A stretch of DNA of 64,000 nt from Deltaproteobacteria bacterium HGW-Deltaproteobacteria-13 (lineage in GTDB: Bacteria > Desulfobacterota > Syntrophia > Syntrophales > Smithellaceae), in NCBI GenBank assembly GCA_002840555.1, contig PHBJ01000011.1:1-64000 (forward strand), read 5' to 3'. A program made the translations under genes and the position numbers. This document shows positions 8,392-16,670 of the stretch, one piece after another (the stretch's first letter is position 1; each line of letters starts with the position of its first letter). The notes beneath the pieces were generated by a model, which did no database searches, was not told the DNA's origin, and saw nothing but the letters and a program-made list of their open reading frames with translations.

Positions 8392-9975
8392 TTATTTTAC
8401 GGCAAGATGGTCCTTGCTGAGTTTATATTCGATACTATCAACAAGGGCCTGCCAGCTGGCCTCAATAATATTTTCGGAAACACCGATCGTGCTCCAGAGT
8501 TCTTTTTCATCCGTGGAATCCAGAAGAACTCTGACGCCGGCCGCCGTTCCTTCCGAACCTTCCAGCGTACGCACCTTGAAATCAACCAGACGCATTTCCT
8601 TGATTTGCGGATAAAATTTCGTGAGCGCTTTGCGCAAGGCGTGATCCAAAGCATTGACCGGACCGTTTCCTTCCGCGGCGGTCAGTTCTTCTTCACCGGC
8701 AACAGATATTTTTATTGTCGCCTGAGAAAGGCAGGGATTATTCTCCGTGCGCGAGGTAACGACACTGAAGCACTCCAATGCAAACGGCTCAACAAACTCA
8801 CCGATTGCTTTCTTAATCAGCAGAGAAAGTGAGCCGTCGGCGGCGTCAAACTGAAAACCGCGGTCTTCCATCAGCTTGACTTCTCGGACGATCTTTTTAC
8901 TGACAGCGTCGTCCTTGGCCAGGTCAATGCCCAGCTCTTTTGCCTTATATTCAACATTGCTCTTCCCCGACAAATCCGAAACCAAAACGCGACGGTGATT
9001 GCCCACCAGTTCCGGTTGAATATGCTCATAGGCCATCGAGTTTTTAACGACGGCGCTGACATGCACGCCGCCCTTGTGAGCAAATGCGCTGCGGCCCACA
9101 AAAGGACGCGCGTTCAGCGGCGGAACATTGGCAACATCGCTGACAAAATGGGAAAGATTGGTGAGCTGCCGGATGGATTCCGGCGGCAAACAATTTTTGC
9201 CGAGCTTCAACTGCAAATTGGCAATCAGGGAAATCAAGTCGGCGTTGCCGCATCTTTCGCCGTAGCCATTGATGGTTCCCTGAATCATTTTCACTCCTTC
9301 CCGCACGGCGGCGATCGAATTGGCCACAGCCAGACCGCCGTCATTATGTGTGTGAATCGCGACAAGATCCAGGGGAATGGAAGAAGAAATTTTTCTTACG
9401 ATATCACTGATCTCATGGGGCAGGCAGCCGCCGTTGGTGTCGCAAAGCACAATGACATCCACGCCGGCGGCAAGCGCCGTTTTTACAACTCGGATTGTGT
9501 AGCGGGGATTGTTTTTGTAGCCATCGAAAAAATGCTCAGCGTCAAAAAGAACTTCCTTGCCCATCGATTTCAGATACCCGATCGAGTCCGCGATCATCGC
9601 CAGATTCTCGTTCAGGTCGGTTTTAAGAATTTCGGTCACGTGCAAATCCCACGATTTCCCGACAATAGCGGCAGCGGGTGTTCCCGCTTTTATCAATGCC
9701 TTTAAATTTGGACATGATGCCGGCTTTGTATGCGGTTTGCGCGTGCTGCCGAAGGCCGTCAGGCGCGAATTTTTAAATTCAATGTTTTTAGCCATCTCAA
9801 AAAAACGAATATCTTTAGGATTGGAACCCGGCCAGCCGCCCTCGATATAATCAAAATGGGCGTCATCAAGACGCTGGGCGATGCGTAATTTTTCTTCCGC
9901 CGAAAAATTGGTTTGCTCCCCCTGTGTGCCATCCCTTAAAGTTGTGTCGTACACCAGTACTTTGTTTTTTGTCAT
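8392..9975 (-). CDS. cimA: (R)-citramalate synthase
   Basis: Condenses pyruvate and acetyl-CoA to (R)-citramalate, the first step of the threonine-independent isoleucine route. It has 527 aa, the normal size for the long CimA type. The N-terminal DRE-TIM domain starts with VYDTTLRDGTQGEQTNFS and includes EGGWPGSNPKD and HTHNDGGLAVANS (metal-binding histidines). The C-terminal allosteric domain (about residues 400-527) ends the protein. The ATG has a GAGGAG ribosome site. Homologs include 2-isopropylmalate and homocitrate synthases, but the sequence pattern and the isoleucine-rich leader peptide upstream both favour citramalate synthase. Expression is probably controlled by transcription attenuation. 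Confidence 0.95.
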   Translation of the reverse strand: MTKNKVLVYDTTLRDGTQGEQTNFSAEEKLRIAQRLDDAHFDYIEGGWPGSNPKDIRFFEMAKNIEFKNSRLTAFGSTRKPHTKPASCPNLKALIKAGTPAAAIVGKSWDLHVTEILKTDLNENLAMIADSIGYLKSMGKEVLFDAEHFFDGYKNNPRYTIRVVKTALAAGVDVIVLCDTNGGCLPHEISDIVRKISSSIPLDLVAIHTHNDGGLAVANSIAAVREGVKMIQGTINGYGERCGNADLISLIANLQLKLGKNCLPPESIRQLTNLSHFVSDVANVPPLNARPFVGRSAFAHKGGVHVSAVVKNSMAYEHIQPELVGNHRRVLVSDLSGKSNVEYKAKELGIDLAKDDAVSKKIVREVKLMEDRGFQFDAADGSLSLLIKKAIGEFVEPFALECFSVVTSRTENNPCLSQATIKISVAGEEELTAAEGNGPVNALDHALRKALTKFYPQIKEMRLVDFKVRTLEGSEGTAAGVRVLLDSTDEKELWSTIGVSENIIEASWQALVDSIEYKLSKDHLAVK

Positions 9976-9990
9976 TTTCTCCTCGCTTTC

Positions 9991-10028
9991 AAAAAAAAAC
10001 CGCTGCCGGGTTTGCCTGGCAGCGGTTT
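9991..10028 (-). terminator. Intrinsic terminator of the cimA attenuator
   Basis: On the minus strand the stem AAACCGCTGCC / GGCAGCGGTTT (11 bp) is followed by an unbroken run of Ts that continues the right arm. It lies between the isoleucine-rich leader peptide and cimA, about 10 bp before the cimA ribosome site. A terminator directly in front of the gene it would silence is the hallmark of attenuation. The left arm CCGCTGCCAGGC can instead pair with GCCCGGTCGCGG in the last leader codons (10 of 12 pairs, one a G-U), giving an antiterminator. Confidence 0.85.
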
Positions 10029-10054
10029 GAGATTTTGCTTATTTTGAGTTGATA

Positions 10055-10132
10055 CTATTCCGCGACCGGGCCTCCTATGAAGAAGCTAATTATAATGTTG
10101 CTAATTATTATGGTGCGAATGTCTTTTGTCAT
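10055..10132 (-). CDS. Isoleucine-rich leader peptide of cimA (25 aa)
   Basis: Short reading frame encoding 25 residues, of which 8 are isoleucine: two runs of three (residues 8-10 and 13-15) plus residues 5 and 19. Four of the isoleucine codons are the rare ATA. There is no leucine and only one valine. The start is ATG with a weak AGG about 10 nt before it; an in-frame TTG 8 codons earlier exists but lies nearly at the predicted transcript start. The stop (TAG) lies 26 nt before the terminator stem. A ribosome stalled at the second Ile run would leave the antiterminator segment (codons 20-25) free. A ribosome reaching the stop would cover it and let the terminator form. The peptide itself probably has no function. 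Confidence 0.85.
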   Translation of the reverse strand: MTKDIRTIIISNIIISFFIGGPVAE

Positions 10133-10163
10133 TATAACATTAACCTATAGCCAATTTGGTTGA

Positions 10164-10192
10164 ATAATAGTTTTATAATGGCGTTTTGTCAA
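10164..10192 (-). promoter_or_regulatory. Sigma-70 type promoter of the cimA attenuator
   Basis: TTGACA (10192-10187), 17-nt spacer, TATTAT (10169-10164). This is a consensus -35 with optimal spacing and a near-consensus -10. Transcription should begin near 10157, about 25 nt before the leader peptide ATG, giving a leader RNA of roughly 180 nt before cimA. Confidence 0.8.
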
Positions 10193-10296
10193 TATAATTT
10201 TTTATAATCAAAAAGGTACGCTCATCAAAGAATATTTTCATAGAGGCGGAAATATGTTATTGTAATTAATAAATTCAATTTCAAAAAAGAGGATTC

Positions 10297-11229
10297 TTGA
10301 CGACTAACCATCATAATCATCATGACCATTCCGAATCATCGTGGGGCAAGCGTTTAATTGTTTCCATGGTTATGAACCTGATTATCCCGCTGGTTCAGAT
10401 TTACGGCGGCATTATCTCCGGCAGTATGGCGCTCATCAGCGACGCGCTGCATAATTTAAGTGATTTCATTTCTTTGATGATCAATTATGCCGCCCTTCTG
10501 ATCGGCAAACGCGGGCCTACTAATTCACACACCTTTGGATACAAACGTGTGGAAATATTCGCAACTTTAATAAGCGTCGGGCTCTTGTATGGCGCGGGCA
10601 TCTATATTGCCATAGAGGCATGGCAGAGATTCCGGGCACCCCAGCCAATTGCCGGACAATTAGTTATCTGGATAGCCCTTTTGGGATTTGCCGGCAACAT
10701 TATTTCCGCCCTGATGCTGCACGCGGGTTCGAAAGTCAACTTGAACATGAAAAGCGCCTTTTTGCACATGCTCAGCGATGCCGCGACTTCTCTCGTTGTT
10801 GCCGTTCTCGGCATTGTATGGATTTTCAGGCCATGGTACTGGCTTGATCCGGTATTCTCCTGGCTGATTGTCGGACTAATATTATATGGAGGATGGGGTT
10901 TATTAAAAGACAGTGTTCTTATTTTGATGAATGCGACCCCACCGGGAATAGACCTTTTCGATATTCAAAAGTCACTGGAATCCATTGACGGAATCACGGA
11001 AATTCACGACCTGCATGTCTGGAATCCCTCGGCGGAAAATATCGCCCTGGCCGTTCATATTACTGTGCCCGATCAAATGCTCGGCAAGGTTGATGAACTG
11101 GCCCAAAGAGTCAGAACTGTTCTTGCGGATAAATTCAATATCGACCATCCGACCCTGCAGTTCGAATCCAGCACCTGCAACGGCGGAAAGCTTCTGTGCG
11201 GTGTTGTAAAACATCACCCTCACGATTAA
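10297..11229 (+). CDS. Cation diffusion facilitator (zinc-type efflux)
   Basis: Inner-membrane proton/cation antiporter of the CDF family, most like CzcD/ZitB, which exports Zn2+ and similar metals. It has 310 aa and six hydrophobic segments. The metal-site motifs are HNLSD in TM2 and HMLSD in TM5. The N-terminus is histidine-rich (NHHNHHDH), as in zinc CDFs, and the cytoplasmic C-terminal domain (about residues 215-305) is present. The start is TTG, with AAGAGGA just upstream; no earlier ATG fits. It is divergent from the cimA leader. No metal-responsive regulator gene is adjacent. Confidence 0.93.
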   Translation: MTTNHHNHHDHSESSWGKRLIVSMVMNLIIPLVQIYGGIISGSMALISDALHNLSDFISLMINYAALLIGKRGPTNSHTFGYKRVEIFATLISVGLLYGAGIYIAIEAWQRFRAPQPIAGQLVIWIALLGFAGNIISALMLHAGSKVNLNMKSAFLHMLSDAATSLVVAVLGIVWIFRPWYWLDPVFSWLIVGLILYGGWGLLKDSVLILMNATPPGIDLFDIQKSLESIDGITEIHDLHVWNPSAENIALAVHITVPDQMLGKVDELAQRVRTVLADKFNIDHPTLQFESSTCNGGKLLCGVVKHHPHD

Positions 11230-11272
11230 ACTGATTATCGTCAGACCCAAAAACACGCAGGACAAATCCATT

Positions 11273-12172
11273 ATGCACGGAAATTCTAAAATAACACTTG
11301 CCATTGCAACATATAACAGAAAGCATATTCTGGAGAAGATGATCAAGTCTTTATACCTGTCGGACATTGGTAATAATGTTAATATAAGAATATATGATGA
11401 TGCCTCTACGGATTTTGATGAAATTTTTTTGAAAGAAGCATTTCCCGATTCAAAAACCATCATTAGAAATCCGGTCAATATGGGGCCCGGTAAAAATATG
11501 CATCGGATTTTTACCGATTTTATCGCTCATGATGATGACATATTGATTCTTAACGATTCCGATCTGATATTTAATCGGGAGTGGCTGGCTATTGTTGAAC
11601 AAATTATAGACCATACGGACGGTGTGATGAGTTTATATAATTCGGTTTTGCATACGGATATTCTGGAGAAATTTCAAATAGAGAATATCAATATGTTGAA
11701 TAAACGAAGTATAGGAGGAGCCGGATCAGTTTTTAAAAAACATATTATAAAAAAAATCCTCTCGGAGCTGCCGCCTTCCGACACTTATGACTGGGACTGG
11801 TCGAACTATCTTGTCAAATCGGGCATAAGATTATTGGTAACGGAAAGAAGCTATGTACAGCATATCGGCATAGCCGGCTTTTACAGCGGTAATTATTTTG
11901 GCGGTGAAATGAGCGGTGCTTTGTGTGATTATGGAATTAATTTTATTGGCGGAAATGAATATAATGAAAAAATCCAGGGTGAGTTTTTCAATGAATTATT
12001 GCAGATTTACACAAAAGAAATCGAACGATTTAAAAAAATAATCATTGGCGGCAAATTACTGAGGACTTATCATATGCTGCGATCCGTCTACAGACTTTTG
12101 AAAGGCGGGATGGCGCTGAAAATCAATGAATTAAATGCCAATTTACACAAATTGTTTTTATTCAAACATTAA
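11273..12172 (+). CDS. Family 2-type glycosyltransferase
   Basis: Predicted GT-A fold glycosyltransferase, 299 aa, with no signal peptide. Visible elements are an N-terminal ITLAIATYNRKHILEKMI, the nucleotide-sugar motif YDDAST (about residue 40), GPGKNMHRIF, and the metal-binding DSD (ILNDSDLIF, about residue 95). The acceptor is unknown; there is no polysaccharide cluster nearby. It follows the CDF gene by 43 bp but is more AT-rich and unrelated in function. Confidence 0.8.
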   Translation: MHGNSKITLAIATYNRKHILEKMIKSLYLSDIGNNVNIRIYDDASTDFDEIFLKEAFPDSKTIIRNPVNMGPGKNMHRIFTDFIAHDDDILILNDSDLIFNREWLAIVEQIIDHTDGVMSLYNSVLHTDILEKFQIENINMLNKRSIGGAGSVFKKHIIKKILSELPPSDTYDWDWSNYLVKSGIRLLVTERSYVQHIGIAGFYSGNYFGGEMSGALCDYGINFIGGNEYNEKIQGEFFNELLQIYTKEIERFKKIIIGGKLLRTYHMLRSVYRLLKGGMALKINELNANLHKLFLFKH

Positions 12173-12180
12173 TTGCTTTC

Positions 12181-12375
12181 TCCTGCTGGTTCAATCATTT
12201 TAATTGAACTAGCTCAAAATGTGTAGCAGGAGGCTGTTCAAAAGCTTGTCCCGTACTTGATACGGGATGCTTAGATGCAAGACGCGCAAAAAACGAATCG
12301 CGAGGCGTATATAGACATACGTCGAGCGGTGCGGTTTGCAGCGCAACACAGCAGATGAGCGTTTTGTAAAAACCT
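12181..12375. repeat. Structured palindromic intergenic element (MITE/REP-like)
   Basis: A block of nested inverted repeats. TCCTGCT (12181) pairs with AGCAGGA (12225) and encloses TTCAAT/ATTGAA. From 12231 a second unit begins with AGGCTGTTCAAAA and ends near 12375 with TTTTGTAAAAACCT, which is its imperfect inverse. Inside are CCCGTA/TACGGG and CGTAT/ATACG hairpins. Such elements with 'GGCTGTTCAAAA' ends are, in my recollection, dispersed in many deltaproteobacterial genomes. The first stem could also terminate the glycosyltransferase transcript. Confidence 0.6.
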
Positions 12376-12413
12376 TTGGTTTTTACCGGTAAAGAAGATT
12401 ATTGTTTATCACT

Positions 12414-12448
12414 GCGCTCTCCTGACGGAATGCGCTCCCGGTCAACAG
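12414..12448. repeat. Short GC-rich intergenic repeat, copy 2
   Basis: Second copy of the repeat at 4726-4763. The last 22 bases match with one difference. It runs into the last codons and stop of the minus-strand gene ending at 12442. Confidence 0.5.
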
Positions 12449-13437
12449 CCGAACCTGATTTTTTCCAGACCGGAGAAAACAGCCTTCTCTTCCTGCCATT
12501 GAAAACCAATAACGGAAATGTTATTTCTTTGGAGTTCATCCGCGTAATGATTCCTTGTGTCCTTCGGCATAACCAAAACAGGATGAGGCTTTAGCGCGGC
12601 ATCGGAAGTTTGCATAAGCAATTTACCCACCGCGGCGAACAAACTATTTTCTTTAGTATCCGTCAAAACTTCAAAAATATGAGAAATTCTGTTTTCAGAT
12701 ACATTCACCGTGAAAAGTTCGCTCTCCGTGTCGTTGCCGATTTTTATTTTTTGTTTCTGAAGCATAGCGGCCAGTTCGCTGATAACCAGTTCACGGTCGC
12801 AAGCGGAAACGATTTCATCCTCCGGGGAAGGCGTTGTACTTCCTATTAAATCTTCCCGAAAAGTTATTTCGGAAAAATTAATTTCCGTTTGCGTGGACGT
12901 GGCAACAGCCGATTTCAGCATTTCTATCTTTTTCACAAATTGAGCCGCCTGCAGGGCGAAACGTTCGGATTTGAGGTCGCCAATGACCGCCACCTGGCTG
13001 ATGGAATCCCCGTCTTCCATAAACGACCAGACGCCGCGGTAGTTATGCTCAAAAAGCGATTTGCCGATTCCCTTTTTCCCGCCGCCGATTTTACCCCGAT
13101 GAATGACAAAAATATTGCCCCAGGCGTCTTCGGCAAACGCACCGCCCGTTTTCCGGTCAATCTGGGCCCAGGGAAAATTAATTTCGGAGGCAATGGACAG
13201 AACACCGGGGGGTCCCGGCTTCTCCACACCAAAAGCATTCCAGTACCGGACTTCTTTTACGGCGCGTGAAAATTTCCAGACGCCCAACTTCTTCGACCAT
13301 GACACTTTTGCGGGGAAACCGGCGCCCTGATGCCCCAGCTTAACTTTTATTTCTTCATCAACAAAGGGCTTGAACTTTTTATTAAATTGTCCGGCATATT
13401 TTTTAATAGCCGGTTGAGCTGTAATTACTTTGAGCAT
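12442..13437 (-). CDS. Conserved-looking protein of unknown function
   Basis: 331 aa, soluble, with no signal peptide or membrane segment. I do not recognise the family. The N-terminal two thirds contain KVSWSKKLGVWKFSRAVKEVRYWNAFG and GGAFAEDAWGNIFVIHRGKIGGGKKGIGK, a glycine/lysine-rich stretch that might bind nucleic acid or nucleotide. The C-terminal 80 residues have LFAAVGKLLMQ followed by PHPVLVMPKD and a beta-strand-like NNISVIGFQW. That arrangement is reminiscent of PD-(D/E)XK nuclease-like folds, but a full catalytic motif is not clear. It is a single gene between two repeat clusters. Confidence 0.7.
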   Translation of the reverse strand: MLKVITAQPAIKKYAGQFNKKFKPFVDEEIKVKLGHQGAGFPAKVSWSKKLGVWKFSRAVKEVRYWNAFGVEKPGPPGVLSIASEINFPWAQIDRKTGGAFAEDAWGNIFVIHRGKIGGGKKGIGKSLFEHNYRGVWSFMEDGDSISQVAVIGDLKSERFALQAAQFVKKIEMLKSAVATSTQTEINFSEITFREDLIGSTTPSPEDEIVSACDRELVISELAAMLQKQKIKIGNDTESELFTVNVSENRISHIFEVLTDTKENSLFAAVGKLLMQTSDAALKPHPVLVMPKDTRNHYADELQRNNISVIGFQWQEEKAVFSGLEKIRFGC

Positions 13438-13469
13438 GAATCATAATTTCCTGAAATGTTATTTCATAT

Positions 13470-13590
13470 CCTCCGCCGGCGGAGGTGTCACGCAGTGACG
13501 GAGGTGGACAAAAGACTTCCAATTTGTAATTTGTACGAGCATTACGGCTAAATACATCCACCCCCTTAATCCCCCGCCAGCGGGGGACAG
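13470..13590. repeat. Cluster of GC-rich palindromes
   Basis: Three hairpins lie in the gap between the 331-aa protein and the ABC operon end: CCTCCGCCGGCGGAGG (13470-13485, perfect palindrome), GTCAC-GCA-GTGAC (13487-13499), and CCCCCGC-CA-GCGGGGG (13571-13586). They look like REP-type elements rather than an intrinsic terminator, as there is no T-run. They could still protect the 3' end of the efflux operon mRNA. Confidence 0.6.
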
Positions 13591-13666
13591 GCAAAAGCAC
13601 GCAATGACAAGACCGTTAATTACAACCCAGTTTAATTCCGAAGCAATAATATACGAGAATGCTTTT

Positions 13667-14788
13667 CTAATCCAGCCGTTTTTTGAACCGGATGATTGCG
13701 CCCGAAAAGACGATGGTTCCCAATATAGTCAGGGCCAGGTATTGAGGCCAGAGGACGTCAAAACCCACTCCCTTGAGAAAAATTACCCGGAGAATGACAA
13801 GAAAAAACCTCAACGGATTAAGATAGGTGAGCCATTGCACGACCTCGGGCATATTGGAAATCGGAAAAACAAAACCGCTGAGCATAAAAAACGGTAAAAT
13901 AAAAAAGAAGGAGGTCATCATGGCCTGTTGCTTGGTCGAAGAGATTGTGGAAATATAGAGTCCGATGCCCAGCGTGCTCAGTAAAAATAAGCAGGTGGCC
14001 AGAAAAAGCAGTGGAATACTTCCCTCTAAGGGTATCTCAAACCAGTAAATAGCCAAAACGATGACCGCCGCCATCTGGCCCAGAGAAAGAAGAATATAGG
14101 GAATGGTTTTGCCGATAATGAATTCATATGATTTTAATGGGGTCACAATAAGCTGTTCCATGGTGCCGTCTTCTTTTTCCCTGATGATGGCGATAGAGGT
14201 CAGAATAAAAGAAGTGATCATGACCAGAACAGCGACAATGCCGGGAACAAAAAAGTACTGGCTGTTGAGATTGGGATTATACCAGGTTCTAATGCGCGCA
14301 TCCAATTTGCCATAGTTCATTGTCCGCAGATACAGTTCATGCAGTTCTTCGCGGTTAAACTTATCCAGAACCGACGCGGTATAGGCCACCCTGACGGAGG
14401 CCATATTGCTCATGGAGCCGTCAACAAGAATCTGCACCGGCGCTGTTTGTCCTTTCCGGATCACGGATGCGAAATCCTGGCCGATCTTAATGCCCATATC
14501 AACTTTTTGCTGCAAGAGCAGTTGCGCCATCTGGCGTTCATCGGCTGCGTTATGGGTGATATGGAATATTTTACTGCCGGTAAAGCTGTCGACAAGCTTA
14601 CGGCTCTCAGCGGTTCGGGAATAATCGAGAACGGCCACGCGAATATTCGTGATATCGTAATTTACGACATAACCGAAAATAAGCATTTGAATAAAGGGGA
14701 AAACAAACATCATCGCACGATTGCGCCTGTCACTCAGAAGCTGAATAAATTCCTTGCGTACCAGTTCTCTGATTCGAAGCCAGCTCAT
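13667..14788 (-). CDS. ABC-2 type transporter permease (YbhR-like)
   Basis: Inner-membrane subunit of an ABC exporter, 373 aa. There is one N-terminal membrane segment (about residues 22-42), a long periplasmic domain (to about 170), and five membrane segments in the C-terminal half, the ABC2_membrane_3 layout of YbhS/YbhR and YhhJ. The chosen ATG has AAGGAAGG upstream and overlaps the previous gene's stop by 4 bp (ATGA), so translation is coupled. It is the last gene of the efflux operon, and the partner of the permease just upstream, with which it shares overall design. Confidence 0.92.
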   Translation of the reverse strand: MSWLRIRELVRKEFIQLLSDRRNRAMMFVFPFIQMLIFGYVVNYDITNIRVAVLDYSRTAESRKLVDSFTGSKIFHITHNAADERQMAQLLLQQKVDMGIKIGQDFASVIRKGQTAPVQILVDGSMSNMASVRVAYTASVLDKFNREELHELYLRTMNYGKLDARIRTWYNPNLNSQYFFVPGIVAVLVMITSFILTSIAIIREKEDGTMEQLIVTPLKSYEFIIGKTIPYILLSLGQMAAVIVLAIYWFEIPLEGSIPLLFLATCLFLLSTLGIGLYISTISSTKQQAMMTSFFFILPFFMLSGFVFPISNMPEVVQWLTYLNPLRFFLVILRVIFLKGVGFDVLWPQYLALTILGTIVFSGAIIRFKKRLD

Positions 14789-15918
14789 AGGCCTTCCTTT
14801 TTCAGCAATCTGTAGTTGGCGAACGTCAGCACCACGAACATCACAAACAAAACCAGCATGCTCGGCCATAAATAGGCAAAGCCCAGATTTCGCAGATAAA
14901 TTCCCGATAAGATATCAATAAAATATCTCGCCGGAACCACCAGCGTCAGTATTTGTAAAAATTCCGGCATATTGATGACCGGAAAAACGAAGTTGGAAAG
15001 CAGCAGTGAAGGCAGATAGGTTGTTAAAATGGCTATCTGGTTGGCCATTAATTGCGATTTTGTCAAATTGGAAATCCAAAGACCCAGCGATAAAGCAACG
15101 CATAAATAAAGAGAGGCGGAGGCGAGCATCAGCCAAAAATTTCCTTTCATCACGATGCCAAACAATAATTGGCCCAGGAGAATCGCAATTAAAACATTCG
15201 TAAGCCCGATGAAAAAATAAGGAAGAGCTTTGCCCAGAAGCAGTTCTCCGGCTCTGACCGGCATGGATTTGATGGTTTCCATTGTGCCGTTTTCGTATTC
15301 ACGGGCAATGATCAGAGACGTAAGCAGCGCGCCGACAATCATGATGATGACGGCAATGATTCCCGGAAGAATAAAATTACGGCTTTCCAAATCCTCATTA
15401 AACCAGATGCGGACACGCCCGTCCACGGGAGGGTTTATTTGTTCCTGCCCCTGCCGATTGAGAAAATCGAGCAATAACTTTTGATTGTACTGCTCAGTAA
15501 AAGAGGTGATGTAACCGCGGACAATGCTGCCGAAAGTCGGGTCACTGCCGTCAATGATAATTTGCATGGGGGTTTCCCTGTCGGCGCTGATGCTTTTCAT
15601 GAAGTCGGGTGGTATGACAATCACCAGTTTCGCCCGGTCATGATCGAGAGAATCAATTGCATCTTTCGTCTGCGGAAGCAGTCCTGCAACATGGAAATAA
15701 GAAGAGGAGTCCAGCTTGCGGATAAAATCACGGCTTAATTCGGATTTATCATAATCGACAAATATCGTTTCCACGTTATTCACATCAAGGCTCAACGCGT
15801 ATCCGAAAAGGATGATCAGGATCAGCGGGATGGCGAAAGCCAGATAAAGGCTGCGGTAGTCCCGGATCAAATGATAAAATTCCTTGCGGATGATGGCTTT
15901 GAGTCTGATGAATTTCAA
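14785..15918 (-). CDS. ABC-2 type transporter permease (YbhS-like)
   Basis: First of two permease subunits, 377 aa. It has an N-terminal membrane anchor (YLAFAIPLILIILFGYAL), a periplasmic domain of about 140 residues, then five membrane segments. The sequence after the periplasmic domain, AREYENGTMETIKSMPVRAGELLLGK, is the typical cytoplasmic coupling region of this family. Both ends overlap neighbouring genes by 4 bp. The two permeases probably form the heterodimeric channel of a drug/lipid exporter. Confidence 0.92.
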   Translation of the reverse strand: MKFIRLKAIIRKEFYHLIRDYRSLYLAFAIPLILIILFGYALSLDVNNVETIFVDYDKSELSRDFIRKLDSSSYFHVAGLLPQTKDAIDSLDHDRAKLVIVIPPDFMKSISADRETPMQIIIDGSDPTFGSIVRGYITSFTEQYNQKLLLDFLNRQGQEQINPPVDGRVRIWFNEDLESRNFILPGIIAVIIMIVGALLTSLIIAREYENGTMETIKSMPVRAGELLLGKALPYFFIGLTNVLIAILLGQLLFGIVMKGNFWLMLASASLYLCVALSLGLWISNLTKSQLMANQIAILTTYLPSLLLSNFVFPVINMPEFLQILTLVVPARYFIDILSGIYLRNLGFAYLWPSMLVLFVMFVVLTFANYRLLKKEGL

Positions 15919-16670
15919 GTCTCGTCCCTCTTCATCAATTTGATAAAAGCGTCATCGAGATCGGCGTCCGGCTTTTCCGGACAGGCGCGGGCAATAATTT
16001 CCGCGGGAGTTCCCGAGGCCACGATATTGCCCGTGTTAATCATGACGATTCTCTCGCAGAAACGCGCTTCATCCATGTAATGCGTGGTGACGAATATGGT
16101 CATTCCACTGGCGGCCAACTGCTTGATGAAATTCCAAAAGTGCCCTCTGGTGACGGGGTCAACGCCCGAAGTAGGTTCATCCAGAAACAGAATATCGGGT
16201 TTATGCAAGAGCGAACAGCCCAGGGCGAGCCGCTGACGCCAGCCCTGCGGCAACTCTCTGGTTCTGCGGTTGCGAACGTTCTGCAGCCGCGCCATGTTCA
16301 ACACCCAGTCAATGCGCTCCGGCCATTGTGATTCCGGAATATTGTATACGCCCAGATAGAAACGCAAATTTTCAAAGGGCGTCAACTCTTCATAAAGAGA
16401 AAATTTCTGCGACATGTAGCCGATGGATTGTTTTATCTCTTCCGCTTCGGTCATGATGTCATGCCCGGCAACAGATCCGCCGCCGGATGTCGGCGTGATG
16501 ATGCCGCAGAGCATGCGGATGGTCGTGGACTTGCCGGAACCGTTCGCGCCCAGGAAACCGAATATTTCACCCTTCTTTACAGAGAAGGAGATTTTATTGA
16601 CCGCTACAAACGCGCCGAATTTTTTTTCCAGATCAGTTACGGAAATGGAATCAGAAGTGGAAGGTGTCAT
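15915..16670 (-). CDS. ABC transporter ATP-binding protein (second)
   Basis: Cytoplasmic ATPase subunit, 251 aa. Walker A is GANGSGKST, the Q-loop region is IGYMSQKFSLYEELT, Walker B is ILFLDEPTSGVDP, and the switch histidine is in VTTHYMDEA. The ABC signature reads LPQGWRQRLAL instead of the usual LSGGQ. Such a degenerate signature is known from the C-terminal half of YbhF-type ATPases. A longer reading from a TTG at 16706 exists; the ATG at 16670 has GGAG upstream. It overlaps the preceding ATPase gene by 20 bp. Confidence 0.93.
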   Translation of the reverse strand: MTPSTSDSISVTDLEKKFGAFVAVNKISFSVKKGEIFGFLGANGSGKSTTIRMLCGIITPTSGGGSVAGHDIMTEAEEIKQSIGYMSQKFSLYEELTPFENLRFYLGVYNIPESQWPERIDWVLNMARLQNVRNRRTRELPQGWRQRLALGCSLLHKPDILFLDEPTSGVDPVTRGHFWNFIKQLAASGMTIFVTTHYMDEARFCERIVMINTGNIVASGTPAEIIARACPEKPDADLDDAFIKLMKRDET

